A stretch of 64,000 nt of DNA, from the NCBI GenBank assembly GCA_000702085.1, contig JNKP01000001.1:806001-870000 (forward strand). The letters are read 5' to 3'. Below are positions 24,162 through 33,195 of this stretch, one piece after another. Below the pieces are notes generated by a model. That model was not told where the DNA came from. It searched no databases and worked only from the letters and a program-made list of their open reading frames with translations. The number at the start of each line of letters is the position of its first letter. Positions within the stretch are counted from its first letter, which is position 1. A program made the translations under genes and the position numbers. The stretch is from Lachnospiraceae bacterium P6A3 (lineage in GTDB: Bacteria > Bacillota > Clostridia > Lachnospirales > Lachnospiraceae).

Positions 24162-25382
24162 TTATTTTCTACTTACCGAAATCCTGTAATCACTGTCAAA
24201 GAATCCGACGGTATCGGAATCCGAGATGACATTGATACTCAGAATATCATAGAGTCTGTGATAGACGGTAAATTCACCGTTTTCAAAACCGGTGCATCCC
24301 AGGGATACCAGATACTCGCCTCCCTGAAGCATCATCTTCTGCGCAAATTCCAGTTCAATCACATCACCCTTTTTAACGCTCTCGTCAAAGGTCTTGCTGA
24401 CCAGGGTGTTGGTTCCGGTTATTTCAACTCCTCTTACATTCTTCAATGAACATGCAAAAATCGGAGCATCGATATCTTCGTTAATCTCCACTTTCATACG
24501 AACCGAGTATTCGGTTCCCTTTTCAACGGCATTTGTGACATTTCCGTTTTTATCAACGACCTTGTATTCACTTATGGTCGCTTTTCCGTTTCCGTATTCG
24601 AGAACGTCGTTGTCTCTTGTCTCAACGATGTGAACGTCACGTCCGCCTGCAAGGATCTGCTTATATTTATCGATCATCTCCTTGGGAGATCCGTTGCCGA
24701 TCATCTCGCCCTGATTAAGGAGATATACTCTGTCGCAGTATCTGGAGATGGAGCTGAGATCGTGGCTTACGAAGAGGATGGTCTTTCCCTTCTTCTTAAA
24801 CTCTTCAAATTTTCTGTAGCATTTAGCCTGGAAGAAAACATCTCCGACGCTGAGAGCTTCGTCTACGATAAGTATCTCGGGGTCGATGTTTATTGAAACC
24901 GCAAATGCAAGTCTTACGAACATACCACTGGAATAAGTCTTGCAGGGCTGATATACGTAATCTCCGATATCGGCAAACGCCAGGATATCATCAAGCTTCT
25001 TATCTATCTCTTCCTTGGAAAAGCCCATCATGGTTCCGTTGAGATAAATATTCTCGATACCGTTGTAATCCATGTTGAAGCCGGCGCCCAGTTCAAGAAG
25101 CGCCGAGATCCTTCCGTTTACGGAAACCTCTCCCGAAGTGGGAGTGAGGACTCCGGTAAGGATCTTGAGAAGAGTGGATTTACCGGATCCGTTTGTTCCG
25201 ATGATTCCTACAGTCTCGCCCTTCTTAACTTCAAAATCAACCCCCTTAAGGGCATAGTGATATTTGAAGCGCTGCTTTTTACCGGTAAGACCGAAGGCAT
25301 CCAGAACGCGGTCGCGGTTTCTTTCGTAAAGCTTGTACTTTTTTTCAATTTTCGAAGCACTGATGGCAAATTCTTCGGCCAT
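24162..25382 (-). CDS. Polysaccharide ABC exporter ATPase, Wzt/TagH-like
   Basis: 406 aa. Residues 1-~245 are the nucleotide-binding domain: Walker A GTNGSGKSTLLK, signature YSSGMFVRLAF, Walker B ILIVDEALSVGD and the His switch in FVSHDLSS. Residues ~255-406 form a beta-rich domain (YKVVDKNGNVTN, YLVSLGCTGFENG) like the C-terminal carbohydrate-binding domain of Wzt, which recognises a chain-terminating modification and licenses export. The partner permease is directly upstream. Together they move lipid-linked polysaccharide made in the cytoplasm across the membrane. Confidence 0.92.
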   Translation of the reverse strand: MAEEFAISASKIEKKYKLYERNRDRVLDAFGLTGKKQRFKYHYALKGVDFEVKKGETVGIIGTNGSGKSTLLKILTGVLTPTSGEVSVNGRISALLELGAGFNMDYNGIENIYLNGTMMGFSKEEIDKKLDDILAFADIGDYVYQPCKTYSSGMFVRLAFAVSINIDPEILIVDEALSVGDVFFQAKCYRKFEEFKKKGKTILFVSHDLSSISRYCDRVYLLNQGEMIGNGSPKEMIDKYKQILAGGRDVHIVETRDNDVLEYGNGKATISEYKVVDKNGNVTNAVEKGTEYSVRMKVEINEDIDAPIFACSLKNVRGVEITGTNTLVSKTFDESVKKGDVIELEFAQKMMLQGGEYLVSLGCTGFENGEFTVYHRLYDILSINVISDSDTVGFFDSDYRISVSRK

Positions 25383-25390
25383 TGTTTCTC

Positions 25391-26386
25391 CTACAATACA
25401 TCCGCAAAGTGCGGCTTAAGTCTCTTATAAACTATTGCACCAAGTCCGAAAAGGATCGCTGTAATGACCCAGAAATAGACTGTGGAGAAGAATCTTTCGA
25501 AGAACCAGATCCTTCCGTATATGGAATCCCTGTATCCGGTTACGATATAGATAACGGGATTTAATTTCATTATTGATACCAGCATGGGGTGGTTCTGAAG
25601 CTGGTCTATGCTCCACATGATGGGAGTTGCCCAGACAAGTATCTGAAGTGCAACGGCAATGAGCTGACCCAAGTCTCTGATAAAGACGATGACACTGCAG
25701 GTGGTATAGCATATTGCAAGCACCAGTACGAAGGTACAGAAAGTATAATAGATCATCTGGATCCAATAAATGTTGGGGTAATAGCCGCTTAATATGGCGG
25801 TGATCATCAACAGTACGATGAAGAACACGTGAGTCATGAATGCAGCAACGACTTTAATGATGGGAAGAATGCTTATCTTAAATACGACCTTTTTGACCAG
25901 GTATGAATATTCGAGAAGCGCGCTTGTACCCGTGGAAAGCGCCTCACTGAAGAAGAACCAGGGAACCATTCCGCAGGTAAGAAAAAGTACAAAGGGCACA
26001 TCCGATCCGCTGCTCCTTGCGCCCTTCATGATTGTTCCGAATACAAAGTTGTAAAGAGCTATGGTAACCAGGGGCTGAATGAATGCCCAGATTGCGCCCA
26101 TGTATGAGCCCGCATAACGTCTCTTAAAATCATTTCCCGCAAGCTTAAGTATCAGCCTTCTGTTCTGCCAAATCTCTACGGGCAAAGTGACGATCTTGTC
26201 ATATTTTAATGCAAAGAATATGGCAGCACATACAATGACACATACGGAGATTGTTTTCTTGATATTTTCATAATGTCTGTCCGCATCGGGATTGACATGA
26301 AGAACAACCACCGCGGCAAGTACGGTAAGAAGCAGTACCACCACGGTGACGATGATTTTTTTCTTTTTTAAAACGACATCAAGCAT
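25391..26386 (-). CDS. ABC-2 type polysaccharide export permease with extra N-terminal helices
   Basis: 331 aa. From about residue 75 the sequence follows TagG/Wzm permeases: an amphipathic start (LAGNDFKRRYAGSYMGAIWA), six membrane segments and FFSEAL. The first ~65 residues are an addition with two further membrane helices (IIVTVVVLLLTVLAAVVVL and ISVCVIVCAAIFFALK). The gene sits eight bases before the ATPase gene and one base after rfbC. The extra helices could anchor a partner such as a glycosyltransferase; that is a guess. Confidence 0.9.
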   Translation of the reverse strand: MLDVVLKKKKIIVTVVVLLLTVLAAVVVLHVNPDADRHYENIKKTISVCVIVCAAIFFALKYDKIVTLPVEIWQNRRLILKLAGNDFKRRYAGSYMGAIWAFIQPLVTIALYNFVFGTIMKGARSSGSDVPFVLFLTCGMVPWFFFSEALSTGTSALLEYSYLVKKVVFKISILPIIKVVAAFMTHVFFIVLLMITAILSGYYPNIYWIQMIYYTFCTFVLVLAICYTTCSVIVFIRDLGQLIAVALQILVWATPIMWSIDQLQNHPMLVSIMKLNPVIYIVTGYRDSIYGRIWFFERFFSTVYFWVITAILFGLGAIVYKRLKPHFADVL

Positions 26387-26387
26387 A

Positions 26388-26945
26388 TTATTTGTTCAAG
26401 AAAGTTTCTTTGAAAGGAGGCCATACTTTATCGCGCTCCGAGAAGATAAGTTCCATGTCTGCGGGGATGGGCCACTCAACGGCGATATCGGGATCGTTGT
26501 ACATGATTCCGCCCTCGTCTCCGGGAGTATAGAAATCACTTACCTTATAGCAGAACTCCGCATAATCGGAAAGTACTACAAAGCCGTGTGCAAATCCCTT
26601 GGGTACAAAGAACTGCTTTTTATTATCTTCGGACAGGAGAACTCCGAACCACTTTCCAAATGTTTTGGAACCCTTTCTGAGGTCTACCGCAACATCGAAA
26701 ACCTCTCCCTTTATAACTCTGACGAGTTTGTCCTGGGGATGATTTATCTGATAGTGAAGTCCTCTCAATACGCCTTTAGTGGATGCGGACTGATTGTCCT
26801 GAACGAAGGTTACATCAACACCTGCTTCGGTGAAATCCTTCTGCTGATATGTCTCCATGAAATACCCGCGATTGTCCCCGTGAACCTGGGGAGTAAGGAC
26901 CAAAAGTCCCTCGATATCACATTTTTCAACGGTAAGTTTTCCCAT
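26388..26945 (-). CDS. rfbC: dTDP-4-dehydrorhamnose 3,5-epimerase
   Basis: 185 aa cupin of normal length. The QVHGDNRGYFMETYQ start, the catalytic-His segment GVLRGLHYQ and FVPKGFAHGFVVLSD are the family signatures. It epimerises dTDP-4-keto-6-deoxy-glucose at C3 and C5, step three of dTDP-L-rhamnose synthesis. rfbA and rfbB lie upstream, split off by a muramidase gene, while rfbD (the final reductase) is not in the window. Only one base separates its stop from the permease gene. Confidence 0.95.
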   Translation of the reverse strand: MGKLTVEKCDIEGLLVLTPQVHGDNRGYFMETYQQKDFTEAGVDVTFVQDNQSASTKGVLRGLHYQINHPQDKLVRVIKGEVFDVAVDLRKGSKTFGKWFGVLLSEDNKKQFFVPKGFAHGFVVLSDYAEFCYKVSDFYTPGDEGGIMYNDPDIAVEWPIPADMELIFSERDKVWPPFKETFLNK

Positions 26946-26959
26946 TTCAAAACCTCACT

Positions 26960-28246
26960 TTAATAATACAGAATATCGAAATCAACATTTCCTTCAATAC
27001 CGTCTATGCGGCCCTTTGAAGTGTATTGCCACATTGAATAATATCCGCCGTAGAGCGGTGTGCTCCTGTACTCTGCAAGCCATACATTGAATCTGTCGAG
27101 ACGTGAAGCATCGATATTGTTATTGAGCCAGTACCTGCAGGCATATACGCCGCCCTGCACTCCCGCATTTTCAAGAGTTCTGCAAAACGCCTCGCATACA
27201 AGAGTTCTGGTCTCTGCATCTATCTGATCGCCTCTTCCGCCGTTTGAGCCTTCCACGTCGAGATATATGGGAAGATCAAGATCATACCCCTCGCACATCT
27301 CCATTACCGCGGATGCTTCTTCCACGGCTTCGGCTTCGTTTACGGCCTGTGTTACGAAATACACTCCCACGGAGAGTCCCGCATTAAGCGCCCCCGAAAC
27401 ATTGGCATCAAAGTTCTTATCCTTAACTATTGCGCCGGTTACGGAACCTCTGTATCCGGCTCTTACTATTACAAACTCGATTCCCGATTCCCTGACTTTA
27501 TCCCAGTCGATATCTCCCTGCCAGCTTGATACATCAATTCCGGCCTTGTGGTCGTTTCCACCGGGCTGAAGGGTTATGATCTCGGAATTATCCGAATCCT
27601 CGATGGCATCTTCTTTATCTGCGGTATCTTCAAGCTCCGCATTTATCTCGTCTTCCGTTTTGATCAGAACCGAAATGTCCTGAATCGGTATATATTCGAT
27701 CTTTTCCTTAACGGTTACCCTTGTCGAATGAAGAGGAACTCTGTAGCCTTCCACCGGATCCAGGCTCACATCGTAATCACCCGCCGCAAGCGTTCCCGCA
27801 TAAATGATCCCGTCCTGATCCAGGTCTTTATATCTGGTGGTAACATCTGCGGAATCCGTAAGCTTTATGTTGAAAGGAACTCCCGTAACAAGCTCACCGG
27901 AATCATCAAGTATCAGAACTCTCAGATCCTTCTCGACGCTTGTAACCATAAGTGACAGGTTACCCGACATATCCATAGCCGCATCAAGTACCGCATTGGG
28001 CTCCGTATCGAAAAAAGTCGGATCGTTTAAGAATGCTCTCGGGTCTCCTCCGATCAGATGTCCCTCAAGAGGAGTTCTTGCATCTGACGTGACAGTAACA
28101 GGTTCCTGAACTGTAGTGGCAGGCTGCTGTCCCTGCTGAGCAGGCTTGTTCCAATCGTCATAAGTGCACAAAAGAACTATCAGTACTATTAAAAGTACTG
28201 CTCCCATACTTCCCAGGATTGTTAATATCCGGGACCTAGAGTCCAT
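26960..28246 (-). CDS. GH25 muramidase with membrane anchor and prealbumin-like domain
   Basis: 428 aa. Residues 8-27 are an uncleaved anchor ([18 protein letters not shown]). Residues ~95-195 resemble a Cna-B/prealbumin-like beta domain ([38 protein letters not shown]). Residues ~228-428 are a GH25 lysozyme-type domain: [13 protein letters not shown] with the catalytic Asp, [10 protein letters not shown] with Asp and Glu, and a terminal [11 protein letters not shown]25 enzymes cut the MurNAc-GlcNAc bond. Its start overlaps rfbA by 11 bases, so it is part of the rhamnose operon; the paralogue at 30225-32363 has the same core layout. Local opening of peptidoglycan for polymer insertion is a plausible role. 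Confidence 0.88.
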   Translation of the reverse strand: MDSRSRILTILGSMGAVLLIVLIVLLCTYDDWNKPAQQGQQPATTVQEPVTVTSDARTPLEGHLIGGDPRAFLNDPTFFDTEPNAVLDAAMDMSGNLSLMVTSVEKDLRVLILDDSGELVTGVPFNIKLTDSADVTTRYKDLDQDGIIYAGTLAAGDYDVSLDPVEGYRVPLHSTRVTVKEKIEYIPIQDISVLIKTEDEINAELEDTADKEDAIEDSDNSEIITLQPGGNDHKAGIDVSSWQGDIDWDKVRESGIEFVIVRAGYRGSVTGAIVKDKNFDANVSGALNAGLSVGVYFVTQAVNEAEAVEEASAVMEMCEGYDLDLPIYLDVEGSNGGRGDQIDAETRTLVCEAFCRTLENAGVQGGVYACRYWLNNNIDASRLDRFNVWLAEYRSTPLYGGYYSMWQYTSKGRIDGIEGNVDFDILYY

Positions 28247-29114
28247 TTGCCACCTCTACAAGATACTGACCGTAAGCTGTTTTGATAAGAGGCTCGGAGA
28301 GCTTAAGGAGCTGCTCTTTATCGATGAATCCTCTCTTATATGCGATCTCTTCAATGCAGGAGATGTAAAGACCCTGACGCTTCTGGAACGCTGCTACGAA
28401 GTCTGCAGCATCAAGAAGGCTGTCGTGATTGCCGGTATCAAGCCATGCAAATCCTCTTCCCAGAGTCTCAACATGGAGATTTCCTCTGCTGAGATATTCG
28501 TTGTTAACGGAAGTAATCTCAATCTCTCCTCTTGCGGAGGGCTTAACATTAGCCGCGATATTAACGACATCATTGTCATAAAAGTAAAGTCCGGGAACCG
28601 CGTAATTGCTCTTGGGATTGGCGGGCTTTTCTTCGATTGAGATTGCCTTGCCATTCGCATCGAATTCTACAACGCCGTACTCCCTGGGATCTCTTACATA
28701 ATATCCGAAGATAGTTGCGCCGGGCTCCGATTCTGTTCTCTCCGCAGCAGCTTTAAGCACTTTGGAGAAACTCTGTCCGTAGAAGATATTGTCTCCGAGA
28801 ACAAGAGCTACCGCATCGTTTCCGATGAACTCTTTTCCCACGATGAAAGCATCCGCAAGTCCTCTGGGAGTCTCCTGAACCGCATAGGTAAAGTTCATTC
28901 CCAGCTGCTCACCGGTTCCGAATAGCTCTTCGAATACGGGAAGGTCTCTTGGAGTGGAGATGATAAGTACCTCTCTTATACCCGCAAGCATGAGGGTTGA
29001 AAGAGGATAGTAGATCATGGGCTTGTCATAAACGGGCATGATCTGCTTTGAAATAGCCTTGGTAAGAGGATAAAGTCTTGTGCCGCTTCCGCCGGCAAGT
29101 ATTATTCCCTTCAT
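28236..29114 (-). CDS. rfbA: Glucose-1-phosphate thymidylyltransferase
   Basis: 292 aa. [18 protein letters not shown] is the nucleotide-binding signature; [29 protein letters not shown] and the EEKP loop complete the RmlA pattern. It makes dTDP-glucose from dTTP and glucose-1-phosphate, the first step towards dTDP-rhamnose or dTDP-Fuc4N. One base separates it from rfbB upstream and it overlaps the muramidase downstream. Confidence 0.97.
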   Translation of the reverse strand: MKGIILAGGSGTRLYPLTKAISKQIMPVYDKPMIYYPLSTLMLAGIREVLIISTPRDLPVFEELFGTGEQLGMNFTYAVQETPRGLADAFIVGKEFIGNDAVALVLGDNIFYGQSFSKVLKAAAERTESEPGATIFGYYVRDPREYGVVEFDANGKAISIEEKPANPKSNYAVPGLYFYDNDVVNIAANVKPSARGEIEITSVNNEYLSRGNLHVETLGRGFAWLDTGNHDSLLDAADFVAAFQKRQGLYISCIEEIAYKRGFIDKEQLLKLSEPLIKTAYGQYLVEVANGL

Positions 29115-29115
29115 A

Positions 29116-30210
29116 TCAGATCTCCTTCCTTGAGCCGTACATGTTCTCGTAATATTTCTGATAATCTCCGCTGGTTACATTCTCCATCCAGTCCTGGTTC
29201 TCGAAATACCACTTGATGGTCTTTCTGATACCTTCCTTGAACATGGTCTCGGGCTCCCAGCCTACCTCTGCCTTGATCTTATCGGGAGCGATGGCATATC
29301 TTCTGTCGTGTCCCTTTCTGTCCTCGACATAGGTGATGAGGTCTTCGTTAATGTGAGCCTTTCTTTCATCGGAATCGGGAAGCTCTTCTCTGAGAACATC
29401 GAGGATGGTGTGAATGATCTCGATATTCTGCTTCTCGTTATGTCCGCCGATGTTATAGGTCTCAAACAGTCTACCTTTTTCCTGAACCATATCAATGGCC
29501 TTGGCATGGTCCTCAACATAGAGCCAGTCACGGACATTCTTACCGTCACCGTATACGGGAAGCTTCTTTCCCTTAAGCGCATTGTTGATCATAAGAGGGA
29601 TGAGCTTTTCGGGGAACTGATAAGGGCCGTAGTTATTGGAGCAGTTGGTGATGTTTGCGGGGAAATGATATGTATCCATATATGCCCTTACAAGCATATC
29701 CGAACTTGCCTTACTTGCGGAGTAAGGGCTGTGAGGGCTGTAAGGAGTGGTCTCATAGAAGAATGCGTTCTCGTCCTCGGGAAGAGATCCGTATACCTCG
29801 TCGGTTGATACGTGAAGGAACTTCTTTCCCTCGGGATAGGTTCCGTCTTCTTTTTCCCAGGCATCTCTGGCGCATGCAAGCATGATTCCGGTTCCAAGCA
29901 CATTGGTTCTGATGAAGGTCTCGGGATCCTTGATGCTTCTGTCTACGTGAGACTCTGCAGCGAAGTGTACAACGCGGTCTATATCATTCTCGTCAAAGAT
30001 CTTCTTGATGGCATCCTTGTCGGTGATATCCGCTCTGATGAAGGAGTAATTGCTCTTACCTTCGAGGTCCTTGAGGTTCTCAAGGTTTCCCGCATAAGTA
30101 AGCACATCCACATTGATGATACGGATGTCATCGCCGTACTTTTTAAACATGTAATGAATGTAGTTGGAGCCGATGAATCCGGCGCCTCCGGTTACAAGAT
30201 AAGTTTTCAT
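29116..30210 (-). CDS. rfbB: dTDP-glucose 4,6-dehydratase
   Basis: About 364 aa. [20 protein letters not shown] is the NAD-binding start, [12 protein letters not shown] and [11 protein letters not shown] carry the Thr-Asp-Glu dehydration set, and YSASKAS gives the YxxxK pair. It makes dTDP-4-keto-6-deoxyglucose, the branch point used by RfbC here and by the RffA aminotransferase at 35674-36804. The open frame continues nine codons to 30237, but GGAG eight bases before the ATG at 30210 and the normal Rossmann N-terminus fix the start there. Confidence 0.97.
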   Translation of the reverse strand: MKTYLVTGGAGFIGSNYIHYMFKKYGDDIRIINVDVLTYAGNLENLKDLEGKSNYSFIRADITDKDAIKKIFDENDIDRVVHFAAESHVDRSIKDPETFIRTNVLGTGIMLACARDAWEKEDGTYPEGKKFLHVSTDEVYGSLPEDENAFFYETTPYSPHSPYSASKASSDMLVRAYMDTYHFPANITNCSNNYGPYQFPEKLIPLMINNALKGKKLPVYGDGKNVRDWLYVEDHAKAIDMVQEKGRLFETYNIGGHNEKQNIEIIHTILDVLREELPDSDERKAHINEDLITYVEDRKGHDRRYAIAPDKIKAEVGWEPETMFKEGIRKTIKWYFENQDWMENVTSGDYQKYYENMYGSRKEI

Positions 30211-30224
30211 ATTCTGTCTCCTTT

Positions 30225-32363
30225 TTATGAATACCATAGATTCAGGTCGACGCTTCCGTTTACTCCGGGAAGTGTACCCTTGTCAGTGTATTGCCAAACT
30301 GTGTATCTGCCGGTATATCCGCAGACCGATGAATAATGTGCGACCCATATTACGTAATTTCCGAAAGCGGATGTATCCATTTTGGAACCGAGCCATGTTT
30401 TGTTGGCATAGATTCCGGCGGTATATCCCGCATTTCTGATGGTTTCGCAAAACGCGGTGATGACCGCCGTTCTGGTCGCTTTATCTATCGTATCACCTCT
30501 TCCGCCGCTGGCTTCCACATCGAGGAAGACCGGCATGTCGAGGGAATAACCTTTAATCCTTTCGAGAACCATTGAGGCTTCGTAGACGGCTTCAACGTCG
30601 TTGATGGCCTGTGTTACGAAGTAGACTCCCACTTTGAGTCCCGCAGCCTTTGCTCCCTGGATGTTTGTTGTAAACATCGCATCGTCAATGAGAGCTCCCG
30701 CACTTGATCCTCTGTATCCTACTCTTATTATTACGAACTCTACGCCTGCTGCCTTGACCGCATTCCAGTCGATGGCACCGTTCCATTTCGAAACATCGAT
30801 TCCCAAAGTTCCTGACGCAGATGTCAGTTTTCCGTCAGCCGCAAACTGATAAGTTACTCCGTTTATGACCTGGGTTCCGGTGACGGGCTTTCCGTCTTTG
30901 TCATAGTAATAGGTACTTCCGCCTATTTCCTGCCATCCGGTATATTTCGTGCCGCTTATGATGTAGAACTTATCGAACTTTGCATAGTCGGCATTGGTGG
31001 CTTTTCTGTACGCATCGTTTTCAAATACGTATACTTCGTTGCCCGATTTATCCTTGAGCTGGGCGTTCATATCCACGGACGAACCGTTCCCCGATACATC
31101 CGTGCCGGTTCCGGGATCTGCAATGGTGTCTTTGCCTATTTCCGAATAATCGGTGGATTCGGAGGATGCAACGGCCTCTGTGGTATCCGTCATATCCTGC
31201 TGATCGGTATTGCCGCGGCTGGCGGTATCCTCAGCATTTTCATTGACCTGGGCTGCTTCCTTGACTTCGCCCTGTACGTCAACAACCGCATACTCGATGG
31301 TACTCTTAACAGTTACGCTCTTATCACCCGGCCATGTATAGCCCTGATAAGCATCTCCCTCGATGTGTTCGACATGCACGGTGTACTTGCCTTCCGATAT
31401 CGAGGTTTTATATATGATCCCGTCCAGATCGTCATCGGTCCAGGTCAGCGCCTTTCCCGAAGGATCCGTTACGGTAACCTTAAATGCAACATTAGCTATC
31501 AGCTTGCCTGTTTCGTTATTGATGAACCTGATCTTAAGATCTGACTTAACCGTGATCAGTTCAATGGATACACTGGTGCGGGTTATGATCTCTGCCTCTC
31601 CGTAATCATGAGATTCACCAGGTTCCGGCGATGCATCCGCTATAGCATTTTTCCTGGCATTAAGCGCGGAATTCAGACCTATACTGCCTATCATCTCGAT
31701 ACCGGAGAGCTGTGAACCCGAACCTGCCATCTGTTCCGAGTAGGGAAGCCTTAAACCGTCCGGTGTCGTTATATATTCGATGTCCGATACAGCGGGGCCG
31801 GGTTTAAAGAGCTTGTCCTTCAGTACCAGCGCTCCCACCGCAAGCAGTGCCAGGCACGCCGCAGCGATAAGGATTATCTTTACGATGTTGCCTTTCTTAC
31901 GGACACTTTCAAACTTCTGATCATAAGACTTATCAAGGTCTATATATTCGTCTTCTTCCAGCTTTTCGCTTTTTACGGGAGACTCTTCTTCGTAGTCGTC
32001 GTAGGACTCGGAGTCTTCGTAATCGGTCACATCTTCCGAGTAGCTTTCGGAGTCTTCGTCGTAGGATTCTTCCGTATACTCCCTGACCGCTTCGTAATCA
32101 ATGGAAGCCGTGTCGTAGTCAAGATGACTTAAGGTCTCCAGAGAGGCTGTATCGAAGGATGCGGTGTTGTACTCTGAGTCATAATCCTCATCCGCATCGA
32201 AATAGTCCCGGTCATCCTCGTATTCCGAATACTCATCATCGGAATAGTCCTCGTCGTAATACTCATCATCCAAGGACACCATATCTTCCGTAAACGCAGC
32301 AAGTTCGGAGTCTGCAGACTCCGCCCTGTGACTGTTATTTCTGTTCCTAAACTTAAAACCCAT
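30225..32363 (-). CDS. GH25 muramidase with long acidic cytoplasmic tail and wall-binding repeats
   Basis: About 712 aa. Residues 1-160 are very rich in Asp, Glu, Ser and Tyr (repeats such as YDEDSESYSEDVTDYED); one membrane helix follows (VKIILIAAACLALLAVGALV). Outside are a prealbumin-like domain, a Ser/Thr/Asp linker, choline-binding-like repeats (TGWQEIGGSTYYYDKDGKP) and a C-terminal GH25 domain (LGIDVSKWNGAIDW, PVFLDVEASGGRG). It is a larger paralogue of the enzyme at 26960-28246 and is first in the operon. The GTG at 32393 lies upstream of a consensus promoter whose -10 is at 32374-32379, so the ATG at 32363 is preferred. No Shine-Dalgarno is present. What the acidic tail binds inside the cell is unknown. 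Confidence 0.87.
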   Translation of the reverse strand: MGFKFRNRNNSHRAESADSELAAFTEDMVSLDDEYYDEDYSDDEYSEYEDDRDYFDADEDYDSEYNTASFDTASLETLSHLDYDTASIDYEAVREYTEESYDEDSESYSEDVTDYEDSESYDDYEEESPVKSEKLEEDEYIDLDKSYDQKFESVRKKGNIVKIILIAAACLALLAVGALVLKDKLFKPGPAVSDIEYITTPDGLRLPYSEQMAGSGSQLSGIEMIGSIGLNSALNARKNAIADASPEPGESHDYGEAEIITRTSVSIELITVKSDLKIRFINNETGKLIANVAFKVTVTDPSGKALTWTDDDLDGIIYKTSISEGKYTVHVEHIEGDAYQGYTWPGDKSVTVKSTIEYAVVDVQGEVKEAAQVNENAEDTASRGNTDQQDMTDTTEAVASSESTDYSEIGKDTIADPGTGTDVSGNGSSVDMNAQLKDKSGNEVYVFENDAYRKATNADYAKFDKFYIISGTKYTGWQEIGGSTYYYDKDGKPVTGTQVINGVTYQFAADGKLTSASGTLGIDVSKWNGAIDWNAVKAAGVEFVIIRVGYRGSSAGALIDDAMFTTNIQGAKAAGLKVGVYFVTQAINDVEAVYEASMVLERIKGYSLDMPVFLDVEASGGRGDTIDKATRTAVITAFCETIRNAGYTAGIYANKTWLGSKMDTSAFGNYVIWVAHYSSVCGYTGRYTVWQYTDKGTLPGVNGSVDLNLWYS

Positions 32364-32373
32364 AATCTGTAAA

Positions 32374-32402
32374 ATTATACCATTTTTCCGCACATTTCAC
32401 AA
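32374..32402 (-). promoter_or_regulatory. Promoter of the muramidase-rhamnose-export operon, leaderless geometry
   Basis: Minus strand TTGTGA, 17-base spacer ending TGG, TATAAT (extended -10). The -10 ends ten bases before the ATG at 32363, leaving a leader of about four bases. The next potential terminators downstream are the palindromic repeats at 22284 and 19834. Confidence 0.65.
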
Positions 32403-32439
32403 CAAAACCGCAATTTTTGAGGCATATTTGACAATAAGC

Positions 32440-33192
32440 CTATACTTCTGTGCTCACAACGGTATTTTTATAGATGATAAATCCGTCAATTCTCATATAT
32501 TCCTCGTAATTTACGGGCAATTCCTCAAATTCCTCACCCGGTCTTACGATTATGTAATGGACCTCTCTGACGGTACCAAGCGTACCTATCAGATAAGTAT
32601 CCCTTGCTATCATTGCATCCCTGAAATCATTTTCTTCCTGATAGACAGCCATCAGATATTGTCTTCCGTAGGCAAGACAGATGCAGGGGTCGTACTGTCT
32701 CACAAACTGCATCAGCTCCTCGGGCATGGCCGCTCTCACTTCCCTGCCGTCCACATGAATGGCATCACAGATATCAACCACTGCCTGAGGCATGTGATAT
32801 ACATTCTCAGCCTTCACCATATGTACGCTGGTGTACATGAGCTTTCCGGCAAATGCTACAAAAAGTGCCAGAGCCAATGTGACCGCGGTTTTCTTTGCTC
32901 CCTCTTTTATGTCCGAAAGATACGTTACCGCCGCATATGCGATGACGGGAGTTACGGGGATCAGCCACAGCAACCTGTAGTAAGTCACATCCTCCGAAAC
33001 CTTTCCGTAGAAGATGTAGGTCAGGGGGCACAGGAAAACTATGATGACAACAAGAGGCATGTAGATAAAGACGCACCTCTTAACTCTGTCACGTTCCGTG
33101 AAAACAAGGTAAACAAGGCACAGCAGGAAGATAACTGTGACAAAGCCGGTACCCATATACGCTTTTATTACAGACATTATGGTTCCAAGCAT
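32440..33192 (-). CDS. Membrane protein, C-terminal half of an interrupted gene
   Basis: 250 aa. Four to five membrane segments (TGFVTVIFLLCLVYLVF; YMPLVVIIVFLCPLTYIFYG; further helices to residue 110) are followed by a soluble C-terminal domain of about 135 residues. It is in the same frame as the gene upstream, separated only by TAA and one GAA codon, so both may be one ~605-aa protein broken by a nonsense codon. GAGGT lies seven bases before this ATG, so a second polypeptide could still be made. No function is recognised; the neighbours suggest glycan assembly. Confidence 0.6.
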   Translation of the reverse strand: MLGTIMSVIKAYMGTGFVTVIFLLCLVYLVFTERDRVKRCVFIYMPLVVIIVFLCPLTYIFYGKVSEDVTYYRLLWLIPVTPVIAYAAVTYLSDIKEGAKKTAVTLALALFVAFAGKLMYTSVHMVKAENVYHMPQAVVDICDAIHVDGREVRAAMPEELMQFVRQYDPCICLAYGRQYLMAVYQEENDFRDAMIARDTYLIGTLGTVREVHYIIVRPGEEFEELPVNYEEYMRIDGFIIYKNTVVSTEV

Positions 33193-33195
33193 TTC

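Noticed and set aside
32418-32441. Hairpin AGGC/GCCT as terminator of the 32440-33192 gene
   Set aside because: Eight pairs with a mismatch, but no T run on the minus strand and it overlaps the stop codon.
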